Shown: positions 1 to 5,801 of the stretch, one piece after another
Position numbering within the stretch: position 1 is the first letter of the stretch
Layout of the letters: every line of letters begins with the position of its first letter
Source: a virus
Length of the DNA: 23,691 nt
Virus record (IMG/VR): IMGVR_UViG_3300046454_000964
Span: 1-23,691 of that record
Strand: one strand, 5' to 3'
Notes under the pieces: model-generated
What the model was told of the DNA's origin: nothing
Seen by the model: only the letters and a program-made list of their open reading frames with translations
Databases searched by the model: none
Program-made: the position numbers and the translations under genes

Positions 1-2
1 CC

Positions 3-953
3 CGTGAGCTGAACGAGCGGGACGTATTGCCGCCCGCTGAACACGCACGGCAGCGCGACGGCCGAAAGCTGCGCGGCGGGGTGTGGCACTCGACCACGCT
101 ACGGGACGTGCTCTATTCGCCCGCCGTTCGCGGATGGCTCGTAAAGGCCACCCCGGGCACCAAGCGTTCCGCCCTCACAAATCAGCCCGTCCTCGACGCG
201 CAGGGTAACCCGCTGAATGCCGGGCCCTCGATCCTCGACGCCGAAACGTGGTCCTCCGTGCGCGCGATTATCGACGGCAAATCGGTGGGTCGGGGCAAGA
301 CCCGCAACGGAAAGGCACTGCTTTTGCACGTGGCGCGCTGTTCCGAATGCGACGGACCGTTGTACCGGCAGCGCCGAGAAGTCAACGGCAAGGATTACAG
401 CACCTACGTGTGCCGCGCCGGGGTCGGAAAGCGCGGCATCCACAAGCCGAACGTCGTCATTGCCCGCAATTTGGAAGACCTCGTGTCGGCCGACTTCCTT
501 AAGCGTTTCGGCGGGTTCGGCCGTAAGCGGTGGGTGGAGGCCGACGGCAGTGCGGTTCTCCAACTCGCCGACGTCACAGCACAGTTGGACAATCTCTCTG
601 CCAGCATTCCGCACCTGCCCGCCGGTGGCCGAACGTGGCGCCTCGCTATGGACCAGGTGGCAGCGCTGGAAGCACGCGAGGCGGAATTGCGCGCCGAGGC
701 CGAACACGCCGAGGGCCGTTGGGAAGACAGCGGAACGACCGTCGGCGACGAGTGGGCACAGCGCGACGAGGAAGGACGCCGGGCCCTACTCGCCGACCTC
801 GGCGCCCGTGTAGTGGTCCGTCCGGCAACGCCCGGTGCACCTAAGCGGTTTGACCCGTCGCGGGTGGCCGTCGAGTTCGAGGGTCCGGCGTGGTGGCGTA
901 ATGACCCGGCGGCGGGGGCGCGTACCGCCCTGGCAATGGATCTGAGCGACTAG
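3..953 (+). CDS. Large serine recombinase, C-terminal part (5' cut by window)
   Basis: The reading frame is open from the window edge; the first full codon at 3 corresponds to residue 198 of the 513-aa enzyme in unit B, so this is an intact gene cut by the window, not a pseudogene. Seen here are the end of the recombinase (DNA-binding) domain, the zinc-ribbon cysteines (CSEC pair and the later YVC cysteine, equivalent to C310, C313 and C334 of the full protein) and the coiled-coil stretch near the C-terminus. In the family the catalytic domain cleaves att sites through a serine, while the C-terminal domains choose sites and control direction. A TTG at 27 is an internal Leu codon, not a start. 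It differs from the B/C copy by scattered, mostly synonymous changes. Confidence 0.93.
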   Translation, partial: RELNERDVLPPAEHARQRDGRKLRGGVWHSTTLRDVLYSPAVRGWLVKATPGTKRSALTNQPVLDAQGNPLNAGPSILDAETWSSVRAIIDGKSVGRGKTRNGKALLLHVARCSECDGPLYRQRREVNGKDYSTYVCRAGVGKRGIHKPNVVIARNLEDLVSADFLKRFGGFGRKRWVEADGSAVLQLADVTAQLDNLSASIPHLPAGGRTWRLAMDQVAALEAREAELRAEAEHAEGRWEDSGTTVGDEWAQRDEEGRRALLADLGARVVVRPATPGAPKRFDPSRVAVEFEGPAWWRNDPAAGARTALAMDLSD

Positions 954-974
954 GCGCCCGTCTAAGCGCCTCTT

Positions 975-1010
975 AGCCCCGTTCGGCCCCCTCGGTCGGG
1001 CGGGGTTTTG
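975..1010 (+). terminator. Terminator after recombinase gene
   Basis: Arms CCCCG (977-981) and CGGGG (1001-1005) with extra pairing inside, followed by TTTT. It lies 22 bp after the recombinase stop codon. Confidence 0.65.
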
Positions 1011-1225
1011 CATGCCCGCAGACGGGCGTACAGAGCGTCGAGGCGGCATCCCTAAGTTACCGGCCAGTAACATCTAGAGCCGTACCGGCGCCACCCCTCG
1101 GGAGGCCGAGCCGCCCCTTGCCGCCGTAAGGCGCTGTAGGGCCCCCTACACGCCCCGTGGGGGGCTAGGTAGGCCGAGGGCCTTAGGGCGCCTGCGAGGC
1201 GCTCAGACGGGCGCACAGCATCACG

Positions 1226-1243
1226 TAAACAGTTGCGCTCTAG
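1226..1243 (+). promoter_or_regulatory. Shared upstream motif, copy before 62-aa gene
   Basis: TAAACAGTTGCGCTCTAG matches the element-wide consensus TAnnCnnYYGCGCTCTAG. It lies 42 bp before the ATG at 1286. It may be a promoter for an element-specific factor or an operator. Confidence 0.6.
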
Positions 1244-1285
1244 GTATCGCGGCAAGGGGACCGCCCGGAGAGAAGGAGTTTCCCC

Positions 1286-1474
1286 ATGGCAGCCGACCAA
1301 CTCATATCAGCGATCCTTTCGTGGGCCTCGGAGAAGTCCCACCGTGGAGCACTCGCCCGCGCATTCCGAGACAACCTCGGGAACGATGCCCGACTGCAAT
1401 CAAAGCGACTCGCGATGCTCGGTATCTACGCCGAGGAACAGGCGAAGCGAAAGAACGGCCTAGCGCTGGTCTGA
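1286..1474 (+). CDS. Conserved 62-aa protein, unknown function
   Basis: Starts at ATG 1286 with a strong Shine-Dalgarno (GAAGGAG) about 8 nt upstream. The equivalent gene in unit B (10572) has the same length and is clearly homologous; both contain NDARxQxxRLxxLxIYAE and an N-terminal MAA(D/E)xLI segment, so the frame is under protein-level selection. The composition predicts a soluble, mostly helical, charged protein with no Cys and no membrane segment. It is the first gene after the recombinase and is transcribed alone, from the shared motif to a terminator directly behind it. Position suggests an early regulatory or recombination-accessory role, for example a recombination directionality factor, but nothing in the sequence shows it. 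Confidence 0.8.
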   Translation: MAADQLISAILSWASEKSHRGALARAFRDNLGNDARLQSKRLAMLGIYAEEQAKRKNGLALV

Positions 1475-1481
1475 TCAATCA

Positions 1482-1518
1482 GCCCCGGATAGTCCATGCG
1501 ACTGTCCGGGGCACTCTT
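1482..1518 (+). terminator. Terminator after 62-aa gene
   Basis: 13-bp stem (1482-1494 with 1500-1512, one G-U pair), 5-nt loop, followed by a short T-containing tail. It lies 7 bp after the stop codon. Confidence 0.75.
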
Positions 1519-1760
1519 ATGTCCGCAACGCGGAGTGATCAGGGTCACAAAATGCGACGAGGAAAGGGGCTTTCGTCTCACCATGTGAGATTTTCCAGAA
1601 AGCCGCTTTTTCGATTCGGCAGCGCCACAGCGGGGAGGACGGCTGCGACCTGGGATGTTCCTAATCTCAATGTCGTGTTACACACTTTATAAAGTACGTA
1701 GAACATCTAAAGGAAAACGAGAGCCCGTAACAGCGTCACGAGTTTGGGAACACCCCCGCG
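1519..1760. other. A+T-richer non-coding patch unique to unit A
   Basis: No gene seen. It contains a second hairpin (GGCTTT ... AAAGCC with an inner TCTCAC/TGAGA-type stem, about 1569-1609) ending in TTTTT, a 9-bp dyad GTGTTACAC (1675-1683) directly followed by the 12-bp palindrome ACTTTATAAAGT (1684-1695). Its lower GC than the surroundings fits a control or melting region. In B the same position holds the five 32-bp-spaced repeats. Confidence 0.45.
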
Positions 1761-1778
1761 TAAACCCTTGCGCTCTAG
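1761..1778 (+). promoter_or_regulatory. Shared upstream motif, copy before zinc-finger operon of A
   Basis: TAAACCCTTGCGCTCTAG, exact in the GCGCTCTAG core. It precedes the structured leader of the zinc-finger gene at 1948. Unit B lacks a motif at this operon. Confidence 0.6.
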
Positions 1779-1947
1779 TGGTGCACGAGGGTAGCGCCCC
1801 CTCGGCTGACAACCACCTAGAGCCGATGCGCGCCCTTTCCTGACTTGCCCCCGCATGGGTGTGCCATTTCGCGTTCGTGGTTGTCCGCGCTGTGGTCGCC
1901 CGTGTGGGGGCGACTTGCATTCTCAGACAACCACACGGAGTTTTCCC
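1779..1947 (+). promoter_or_regulatory. Structured 5' leader of zinc-finger gene
   Basis: The nonamer GACAACCAC occurs at 1808-1816 and 1926-1934, and its complement GTGGTTGTC lies between them at 1877-1885. The middle segment can pair with only one of the two at a time. The first copy sits in the loop of a CGGCT/AGCCG hairpin (1803-1825); the last lies immediately before the Shine-Dalgarno GGAG (1937-1940). A second long imperfect stem of GC-rich arms (about 1856 with about 1899) is nested inside. The layout resembles a translational switch; no ligand class is recognised. Confidence 0.5.
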
Positions 1948-2370
1948 ATGCCCTATTACGCCTGGACCGAGCACAGTGAAGACTGTGAGCACTGCGGAGA
2001 ACGCCTCGCAGGCAAACAGGAGCGCTACTGCTCCTCTGCGTGCCGACAGGCCGTCTACCGGGCGCGTAAGGACCCCTCCGCGCTGCCCAAGCTAAAGCCC
2101 TGCGAATTGTGCGGCGAGGCTTTCCAGCCCAAGAACGCCCGGCAGCGCTGGTGCGACTACGCCGAGGAAGCCGAACGCGACTGCCAAAGCATGCAGGACG
2201 ATTTGGAGGAAGCGGCCGAGTACGCAGCTGAAGAACGCCGCGAGGTACTGTGCGAGCACTGCGGCGAGTCTGCCGGTTGGACCGGCCAGGGGCGACCGCG
2301 CAAGTTCTGTTCAAACCGCTGTAAGACCGCCGAATACCGCGCCCGTAAGCGGGGTGCGGCGCATGTCTGA
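1948..2370 (+). CDS. Three-finger Cys4 zinc protein (140 aa)
   Basis: The frame is open from an ATG at 1855, but ATG 1948 is chosen because GGAG lies 7 nt before it and the upstream part overlaps leader stems. Three repeats of the form CxxC ... CxxxC are seen: residues 13-16 and 28-32 (CEHC, YCSSAC), about 52-55 with later Cys at 69 and 80, and about 103-106 with 121-125 (CEHC, FCSNRC). The first and third end in a basic YRAR tail. Such small zinc fingers are common in actinomycete phages and mobile elements and are usually taken as nucleic-acid-binding. The gene overlaps the next by 8 nt. The B counterpart is a shorter one-finger protein, so this locus has been rearranged. The function is probably regulatory, but not proven. 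Confidence 0.75.
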   Translation: MPYYAWTEHSEDCEHCGERLAGKQERYCSSACRQAVYRARKDPSALPKLKPCELCGEAFQPKNARQRWCDYAEEAERDCQSMQDDLEEAAEYAAEERREVLCEHCGESAGWTGQGRPRKFCSNRCKTAEYRARKRGAAHV

Positions 2371-2719
2371 TGGTGAGCTGTCCGGAAAGGCACTGCGCGT
2401 TGCCATTGAGGAACGCGACCGACTACTAACCCAGTGGACTCGGAAATATCCTCGCGCGGCAAAGGACGTCGTTACCGCGCTGCGCAAGGTCCGTTTCTTC
2501 CGGGGCGACCCCGACGAATACGCGTGCGCCATGTGCGCAGAGCAGGCCATCGAATGGGTGCTCACGGATATAACCGAGGTTGAGGGCCCGGCGGTTCTCC
2601 CGTACAGCGACGACGTCCACGCATACGAGCCAATGTGCACGCCGCATGCAATACCCGCGTGTGAGGAGCGGCTAGGCGCGCTGAACGCGTGGCGCTATAG
2701 CGGCCCTACCACCTACTAG
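2363..2719 (+). CDS. Cys-containing 118-aa protein, unknown function
   Basis: ATG 2363 overlaps the end of the zinc-finger gene and suggests translational coupling; a GTG at 2354 would add three residues. The N-terminal half is charged and helical (KALRVAIEERDRLLTQW). The middle has CAMC and the C-terminal part has MC ... AC, together a possible split zinc site. No family is recognised and unit B carries a different protein here. The stop codon TAG (2717-2719) lies inside the left arm of an inverted repeat whose right arm contains the ribosome-binding site of the next gene. Confidence 0.65.
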   Translation: MSDGELSGKALRVAIEERDRLLTQWTRKYPRAAKDVVTALRKVRFFRGDPDEYACAMCAEQAIEWVLTDITEVEGPAVLPYSDDVHAYEPMCTPHAIPACEERLGALNAWRYSGPTTY

Positions 2720-2732
2720 TCACTAGGAGGTG
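2710..2732 (+). promoter_or_regulatory. Inverted repeat covering stop codon and RBS
   Basis: CACCTACTAG, tca, CTAGGAGGTG: 10-bp arms with one mismatch. The right arm contains AGGAGGTG, the Shine-Dalgarno of the gene at 2739, so folding would hide the RBS and ribosomes finishing the upstream gene would open it. The same palindrome, without an RBS role, recurs after the capsid gene. Confidence 0.65.
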
Positions 2733-2738
2733 CCCACC

Positions 2739-2927
2739 ATGGCAACCCCATTCCTTGCCGGAACCTCGGCGCTGTTGATTCTTGAGGACCACATTCCCGT
2801 GCCCCGCAACCTCGCGGAAAGGAACACGGTTTTTCGTTCCCTGGACATAATTCGGGCGCTAATTCTCGGATATGACACCCCCGAGCCGGCTGCCGTTACC
2901 GAATTGATGCAATCGGAAACCGACTAA
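2739..2927 (+). CDS. Conserved 62-aa protein (MATPF type), unknown function
   Basis: ATG 2739 follows AGGAGGTG by 6 to 7 nt. The homologue in B (11552) has the same length and is nearly identical apart from residues 6-18, with conserved core VPRNLAERNTVFRSL(D/N)IIRALILGY. It is soluble and helical with an acidic C-terminus (SETD), and has no Cys or membrane segment. It is the last gene of the zinc-finger operon; the next motif begins 14 bp after the stop. No domain is recognised. Strong conservation while the upstream finger genes are exchanged suggests it works with the conserved part of the element. Confidence 0.8.
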   Translation: MATPFLAGTSALLILEDHIPVPRNLAERNTVFRSLDIIRALILGYDTPEPAAVTELMQSETD

Positions 2928-2941
2928 TGTCCAATTTGGGC

Positions 2942-2959
2942 TAAGCCATTGCGCTCTAG
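2942..2959 (+). promoter_or_regulatory. Shared upstream motif, copy before structured RNA
   Basis: TAAGCCATTGCGCTCTAG. It is placed directly before the structured RNA and head operon, about 380 bp before the first head gene. Confidence 0.6.
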
Positions 2960-2960
2960 A

Positions 2961-3317
2961 AACACATAGGGAACAGAGCTGCGCCTCGCGCACCATTCCC
3001 TTTCATGCTCGGCGGACGGGAAACCGCCGATGGCAACAGCGCACCTCGGAGGGTTACCGAGGGGTGGCGGCTTGTTCGCGCTTGTTCACGCCACCAGCGC
3101 TGTTGCCTCCCAATTCTCCGGTAGTCGTGCCGTAATGCGTCGCGCCTAATACCCAGGGGGCGCGACGTTCAGCGCGCGGCTACCGGAACACCTTTTGCGC
3201 ATGCTTGGCGGCAGCGCGCGGCGTCGAGTGTGCCTAGCACCTCCGCCCCATTGCTTGGCCCGTTCGTCTTGGACACACGCCGCCCATGGTGTCCTGGACG
3301 AGCGGGCCTTTTTATTT
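2961..3317 (+). ncRNA. Structured RNA / head-operon leader (about 350 nt)
   Basis: No ORF is supported here. A series of stems is seen: GGGAA/TTCCC enclosing TGCGC/GCGCA; TCGGCGG/CCGCCGA; an 11-bp stem 3032-3042 with 3097-3107 enclosing two hairpins (3044-3049 with 3057-3062, and GGTGGCG 3063-3069 with CGCCACC 3089-3095); CCGGTAG/CTACCGG enclosing CGTCGCGCC/GGCGCGACG; and the terminal terminator stem. In B the second inner hairpin is GGTAATCCG/CGGATTACC, changed on both sides so that pairing is kept, which argues for a selected RNA fold. It may be a free small RNA or a cis-acting leader deciding terminator readthrough. No Rfam family is recognised. Confidence 0.75.
3257..3317 (+). terminator. 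Intrinsic terminator just before head operon
   Basis: About 20-bp stem (3257-3276 with 3289-3308, few mismatches or G-U pairs) followed by TTTTTATTT. It stands only about 23 bp before the first head gene and no second motif lies between. Confidence 0.85.
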
Positions 3318-3339
3318 ATCTCGAAAAGGAACCGAGTCA

Positions 3340-3564
3340 ATGCCTAATCCGCCCACCGTGCCCAATCTCCGAGACCGCCTAGACGCCATTGTCGCGGCTG
3401 TTCTCGCCCGCATTGAGGCCGACGGCCCCGTATCGCCCGAGGGTGCCCCTCACGCCCTTCTAGGGCACCTTGCGTCTCTCGTCGACGCCGGTACAGCCCT
3501 ACGGGATACCAAGGCTTCGCGCTGGGCGATGAATGCCGCTCTAGAAACTCGGGGCGCTCGATGA
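3340..3564 (+). CDS. Head-operon small protein 1 (74 aa)
   Basis: ATG 3340 is preceded by AAAAGGA with 9-nt spacing; an in-frame start further upstream (3286) would lie inside the terminator and is rejected. The protein is soluble and mostly helical (NLRDRLDAIVAAVLARIEADGP, then LLGHLASLVDAGTALRDTKASRW). It is the first gene of a coupled operon with the capsid gene; its stop overlaps the next ATG (ATGA). The B homologue differs by only a few residues. A head-assembly, size-determining or scaffolding-related role is possible from position only; no family is recognised. Confidence 0.8.
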   Translation: MPNPPTVPNLRDRLDAIVAAVLARIEADGPVSPEGAPHALLGHLASLVDAGTALRDTKASRWAMNAALETRGAR

Positions 3565-3809
3565 CGCACGTTGAGAGCGCCGTAGCGCCAATTCCTCGTG
3601 AGCGTCGTATGAGGCTCGCCGCATCCCTCGCCGCGTGTGCCGACCCGCTGTTGCAGGCGCTCGGAATGGACATTTTGGCGATCAGCGCGCGCGAGGATGC
3701 CGAGTTTGCCGAGTTGGCCGAGGGCTTTGCCGCTGAGAGAGACCGAGAGAACGAGCTTCGGGCGGCAACCCTGCCCCCGATTCCCGCACCCACGAAGGAA
3801 ACTGAGTGA
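3561..3809 (+). CDS. Head-operon small protein 2 (82 aa)
   Basis: ATG 3561 overlaps the preceding TGA (ATGA) and its own TGA overlaps the capsid GTG (GTGA), so the three genes are translationally coupled. The sequence has an N-terminal basic stretch (PIPRERRMRLAASLAA), then an acidic helical part (REDAEFAELAEGFAAERDRENELRAA) with coiled-coil character and a Pro-rich tail. This profile is compatible with a small scaffold or capsid-binding protein, but that is inference. The B copy has the same length and is close in sequence. Confidence 0.8.
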   Translation: MTHVESAVAPIPRERRMRLAASLAACADPLLQALGMDILAISAREDAEFAELAEGFAAERDRENELRAATLPPIPAPTKETE

Positions 3810-5158
3810 ATAAGCGAGAAATGGTCGTCGATCTGCGCACTAAGCGTAGGGCCGAGCACGAACGCATGCGCACGCTGCTCGATAAGGCCACCGCTGAAAA
3901 GCGGTCGCTAAACGCCGCCGAGTCCGCCGAGTTTGACCGGCTAGAGGCCGACATTCGGGCCTTTGACGACCGCATCGAGGAACTCGAAATTCAGATTTCG
4001 GCCGACGACGCCGCCGCGTCTACGGCAGGCAAGTACGCACCGAACAGCAAGGGAAACACGCGAATGACCACGACCGTAAACGAGCCTGGCCCCTACCGCC
4101 CGGACGGTGAGCATTCCTGGTTTGGTGACATGTACGCCGCGCGGAGTGGCGATTATGCCGCCGCTGATCGTCTGCGCCGTTCTAGCGAGGCGCGGGGCGT
4201 TACCACTGGCGCTGGTTCCGGTGCCGCCTTTATCCCGCCGAAGTACCTGGTTGACCAGTGGATCCAGCTTGCCCGCCCGGGGCGTCCGACGGCGGATCTT
4301 CTGGCGCCAATGCCGATGCCGACGGGCACGAACACCGTGAGCATTCCGAAGATTGCGACCGGTTCGTCTGTCGCGTCGCAGGCAACGGAACTCACTGGGA
4401 TTTCGCAGACTGACATCACCTCGTCCAGTGTTACCGCGCCGGTCATCACCCTGGCTGGACAGCAGGTTGTCAGTGTGCAGGAGCTGGAAATGTCGCCCGG
4501 CGCTATCGACCAGGTCGTCATGAGCGACCTTGCCGCGCAGTACGGCCAGGTGCTCGACTCGCAGGTGCTCAACGGTGCCGGTACGGGCAACACGCTAAAG
4601 GGCCTGCTTAACCAGACCGGAATTACCTCGCTTACGTGGACTGCCGCCACTCCGGCCGTTACCGGCGCGAATGGTTTGTGGGGCAACCTGGCCAACCTGA
4701 TTTCCCAGATTCACGCTGCGCGATTCGCCCCGCCGACGGCCATCATTATGGCCCCGAGGCGCTGGGCCTGGATTGCCGCTGCCACGGATAACCAGTTCCG
4801 TCCGCTGGTGAATCCCGAGGCGTCCGGCGTCAACGTGTACGGCACGAATGGCGCCGTGGTTTCTGAGGGATACGTCGGCAAGATCATGGGTGTCCCTGTC
4901 TACACCGATGCGTCGATTCCGACCAACCTTGGTGCGGGCACGAACCAGGACGCGATCATCGTTCTCCGCGCCTCTGACGTGATGCTGTGGGAAGGCGTCG
5001 CCGGTGGCACTGAGCCGCGAATCGAAGCCTTCGAGCAGCCTTTCGCTGGTTCGCTCGGTGTGCTGTTCCGCGTGTACAGCTTCGCTGCAATGGCACTACG
5101 GTTCCCGGCAAGCGTCGGTGTGATAACCGGAACCGGTCTGGTGGCCCCGTCCTTCTAG
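3806..5158 (+). CDS. HK97-fold major capsid protein (450 aa, unit A type)
   Basis: GTG 3806 overlaps the previous stop; ATG at codon 6 is an alternative. Residues 1-70 form a charged helical/coiled-coil domain like the delta (scaffolding) domain of HK97-type capsid proteins. The rest shows family features: the LARPGRPTADLL segment, the (I/V)MAPRRWAW block, GKIMGVPVYTDASIPTN and a C-terminal AFEQPFAG ... FRVYSF region. The protein would form the icosahedral shell. No prohead protease, portal or terminase is encoded nearby, although delta-domain capsid proteins normally need a protease; a helper phage is the likely source. Of the first 70 residues, 64 match the B capsid protein, after which identity falls sharply. 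Encapsulin was considered and judged unlikely because of length and the N-terminal domain. Confidence 0.92.
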   Translation: MNKREMVVDLRTKRRAEHERMRTLLDKATAEKRSLNAAESAEFDRLEADIRAFDDRIEELEIQISADDAAASTAGKYAPNSKGNTRMTTTVNEPGPYRPDGEHSWFGDMYAARSGDYAAADRLRRSSEARGVTTGAGSGAAFIPPKYLVDQWIQLARPGRPTADLLAPMPMPTGTNTVSIPKIATGSSVASQATELTGISQTDITSSSVTAPVITLAGQQVVSVQELEMSPGAIDQVVMSDLAAQYGQVLDSQVLNGAGTGNTLKGLLNQTGITSLTWTAATPAVTGANGLWGNLANLISQIHAARFAPPTAIIMAPRRWAWIAAATDNQFRPLVNPEASGVNVYGTNGAVVSEGYVGKIMGVPVYTDASIPTNLGAGTNQDAIIVLRASDVMLWEGVAGGTEPRIEAFEQPFAGSLGVLFRVYSFAAMALRFPASVGVITGTGLVAPSF

Positions 5159-5186
5159 CCCTACGGGCATACGGCGAGAGCGGCAT

Positions 5187-5209
5187 CACCTACTAGTCAA
5201 TAGTAGGTG
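5187..5209. repeat. Palindrome after capsid gene (degenerate form)
   Basis: CACCTACTA, gtcaa, TAGTAGGTG: 9-bp perfect arms, 28 bp after the capsid stop. It corresponds to the longer perfect palindrome of units B and C. No T-tract follows, so it is not a usual terminator. Confidence 0.7.
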
Positions 5210-5650
5210 GTGGCCGCCCTGGTTACCGCGACTATGGTTACCCGAGGCATGGTCGTCTGCGAAGCATTCCCGCCCCGCTGTGGTGGTTGGCGTACGGCGT
5301 ACATAGGGCGCTAGGTGTTGACCTCACAGCGGGGCATTCGTTGGCCCGTGCGCGCCGGTCTGCCGGTGGTTGGCACAGCGGGAATGTGCTGGGGAATTAC
5401 TCTTCGGCTCGCCGCTTGTGGTGTCGGTGCCGCGCACTTCCGCTGTGTGGTCGTCGTGCTCTGTGCCTTTGGTCTGCACAGCGAATGCCCCGCCTAGGTT
5501 CTTCCCTCACGGCGCAGCGCAGCGAAAGCCCGAGCGGCCTTACCCGTGGCTAATGATCCCTTTCATCGCGCGCTGTGCGTTCCCTGCCTCGCATTATCAC
5601 AGAGTGTAGCTACCAAATAGGACATTATGTGCAGTATGGGGCCGTATCAA
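5210..5650. promoter_or_regulatory. Conserved non-coding region with six 7-bp repeats
   Basis: CGCTGTG or its complement CACAGCG occurs at 5276-5282, 5325-5331, 5374-5380, 5441-5447, 5477-5483 and 5571-5577. Two of them belong to an 11-bp perfect inverted repeat (5272-5282 with 5325-5335). All six are kept in B although the capsid gene beside them has diverged. ORFs here are not kept between units: one is shifted by a 1-bp indel near 5237, another has a TAG at 5495-5497 in A. This looks like a cis-acting site such as packaging (cos/pac) or replication origin. Confidence 0.55.
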
Positions 5651-5801
5651 ATCTCTACGCGATTACATGCAGTGGACCCAAGCCCAGGGCAGGGATACAT
5701 GACTGCGAAATTTTGACCCGGGGGGTGTCGAGAATTTCCCCATTTTCAGCCGGCTGACCCCTTGAAAATGCCGTTTTCCTCCCTTTCTAAGGCAGTAGAA
5801 A
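5651..5801. other. Non-coding segment with central palindrome
   Basis: Contains the 10-bp palindrome CAGCCGGCTG (5747-5756) inside the inverted repeat ATTTTCA/TGAAAAT (5742-5748 with 5763-5769), and a weak GAAATT/AATTTC dyad around a G-run (about 5706-5738). The last 80 bp are almost unchanged in B. A 46-aa ORF found here in B is stopped after 5 codons in A (TGA 5714-5716). Confidence 0.5.

Larger units (their letters stand above)
954..1285. repeat. Non-coding repeat region after recombinase (possible att region)
   Basis: No credible gene. CAGACGGGCG occurs at 1019-1028 and 1204-1213 as part of a longer imperfect direct repeat, 185 bp apart; unit B has the same spacing. The inverted form CGCCCGTCT is at 955-963. 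Between the repeats lie an inverted repeat (GTTAC ... GTAAC near 1056), a dyad GTAGGG-CC-CCCTAC at 1136-1149 and other GC-rich dyads. Conserved DNA beside a serine integrase gene is a usual place for attP, but no attB or core is available to prove it. Confidence 0.4.

Noticed and set aside
99-707. 202-codon minus-strand ORF opposite the recombinase gene (also at 9137 and 18067)
   Set aside because: It lies wholly antisense to a clear recombinase coding frame; its length reflects GC-rich codon bias and it shows no motif.
1855-1947. N-terminal extension of the three-finger protein starting at ATG 1855
   Set aside because: No RBS, and the segment forms the leader stems; ATG 1948 has a good RBS. 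The CPRC in the extension is noted but not enough.
2928-3339. Minus-strand ORF at 3146-3340 over the structured RNA
   Set aside because: It is explained by the paired stems; between A and B the N-terminal part is kept only because the DNA is, while the C-terminal part is changed by indels.
3806-5158. Encapsulin instead of phage capsid protein
   Set aside because: The protein is longer than usual encapsulins, has a delta-like N-terminal domain, lies in a coupled head-type operon and has no cargo enzyme nearby.
5287-5553. 88-codon ORF and overlapping ORFs after the capsid gene (also 14071-14473 and 23001-23403)
   Set aside because: Frames are broken between A and B by a 1-bp indel or a TAG, the products are Arg/Trp/Cys-rich in an unusual way, and the DNA carries repeats and dyads; a cis-acting site explains it better.
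5590-5700. tRNA or tmRNA as integration site
   Set aside because: No acceptor/T-loop pattern or CCA end could be found here or elsewhere in the window.
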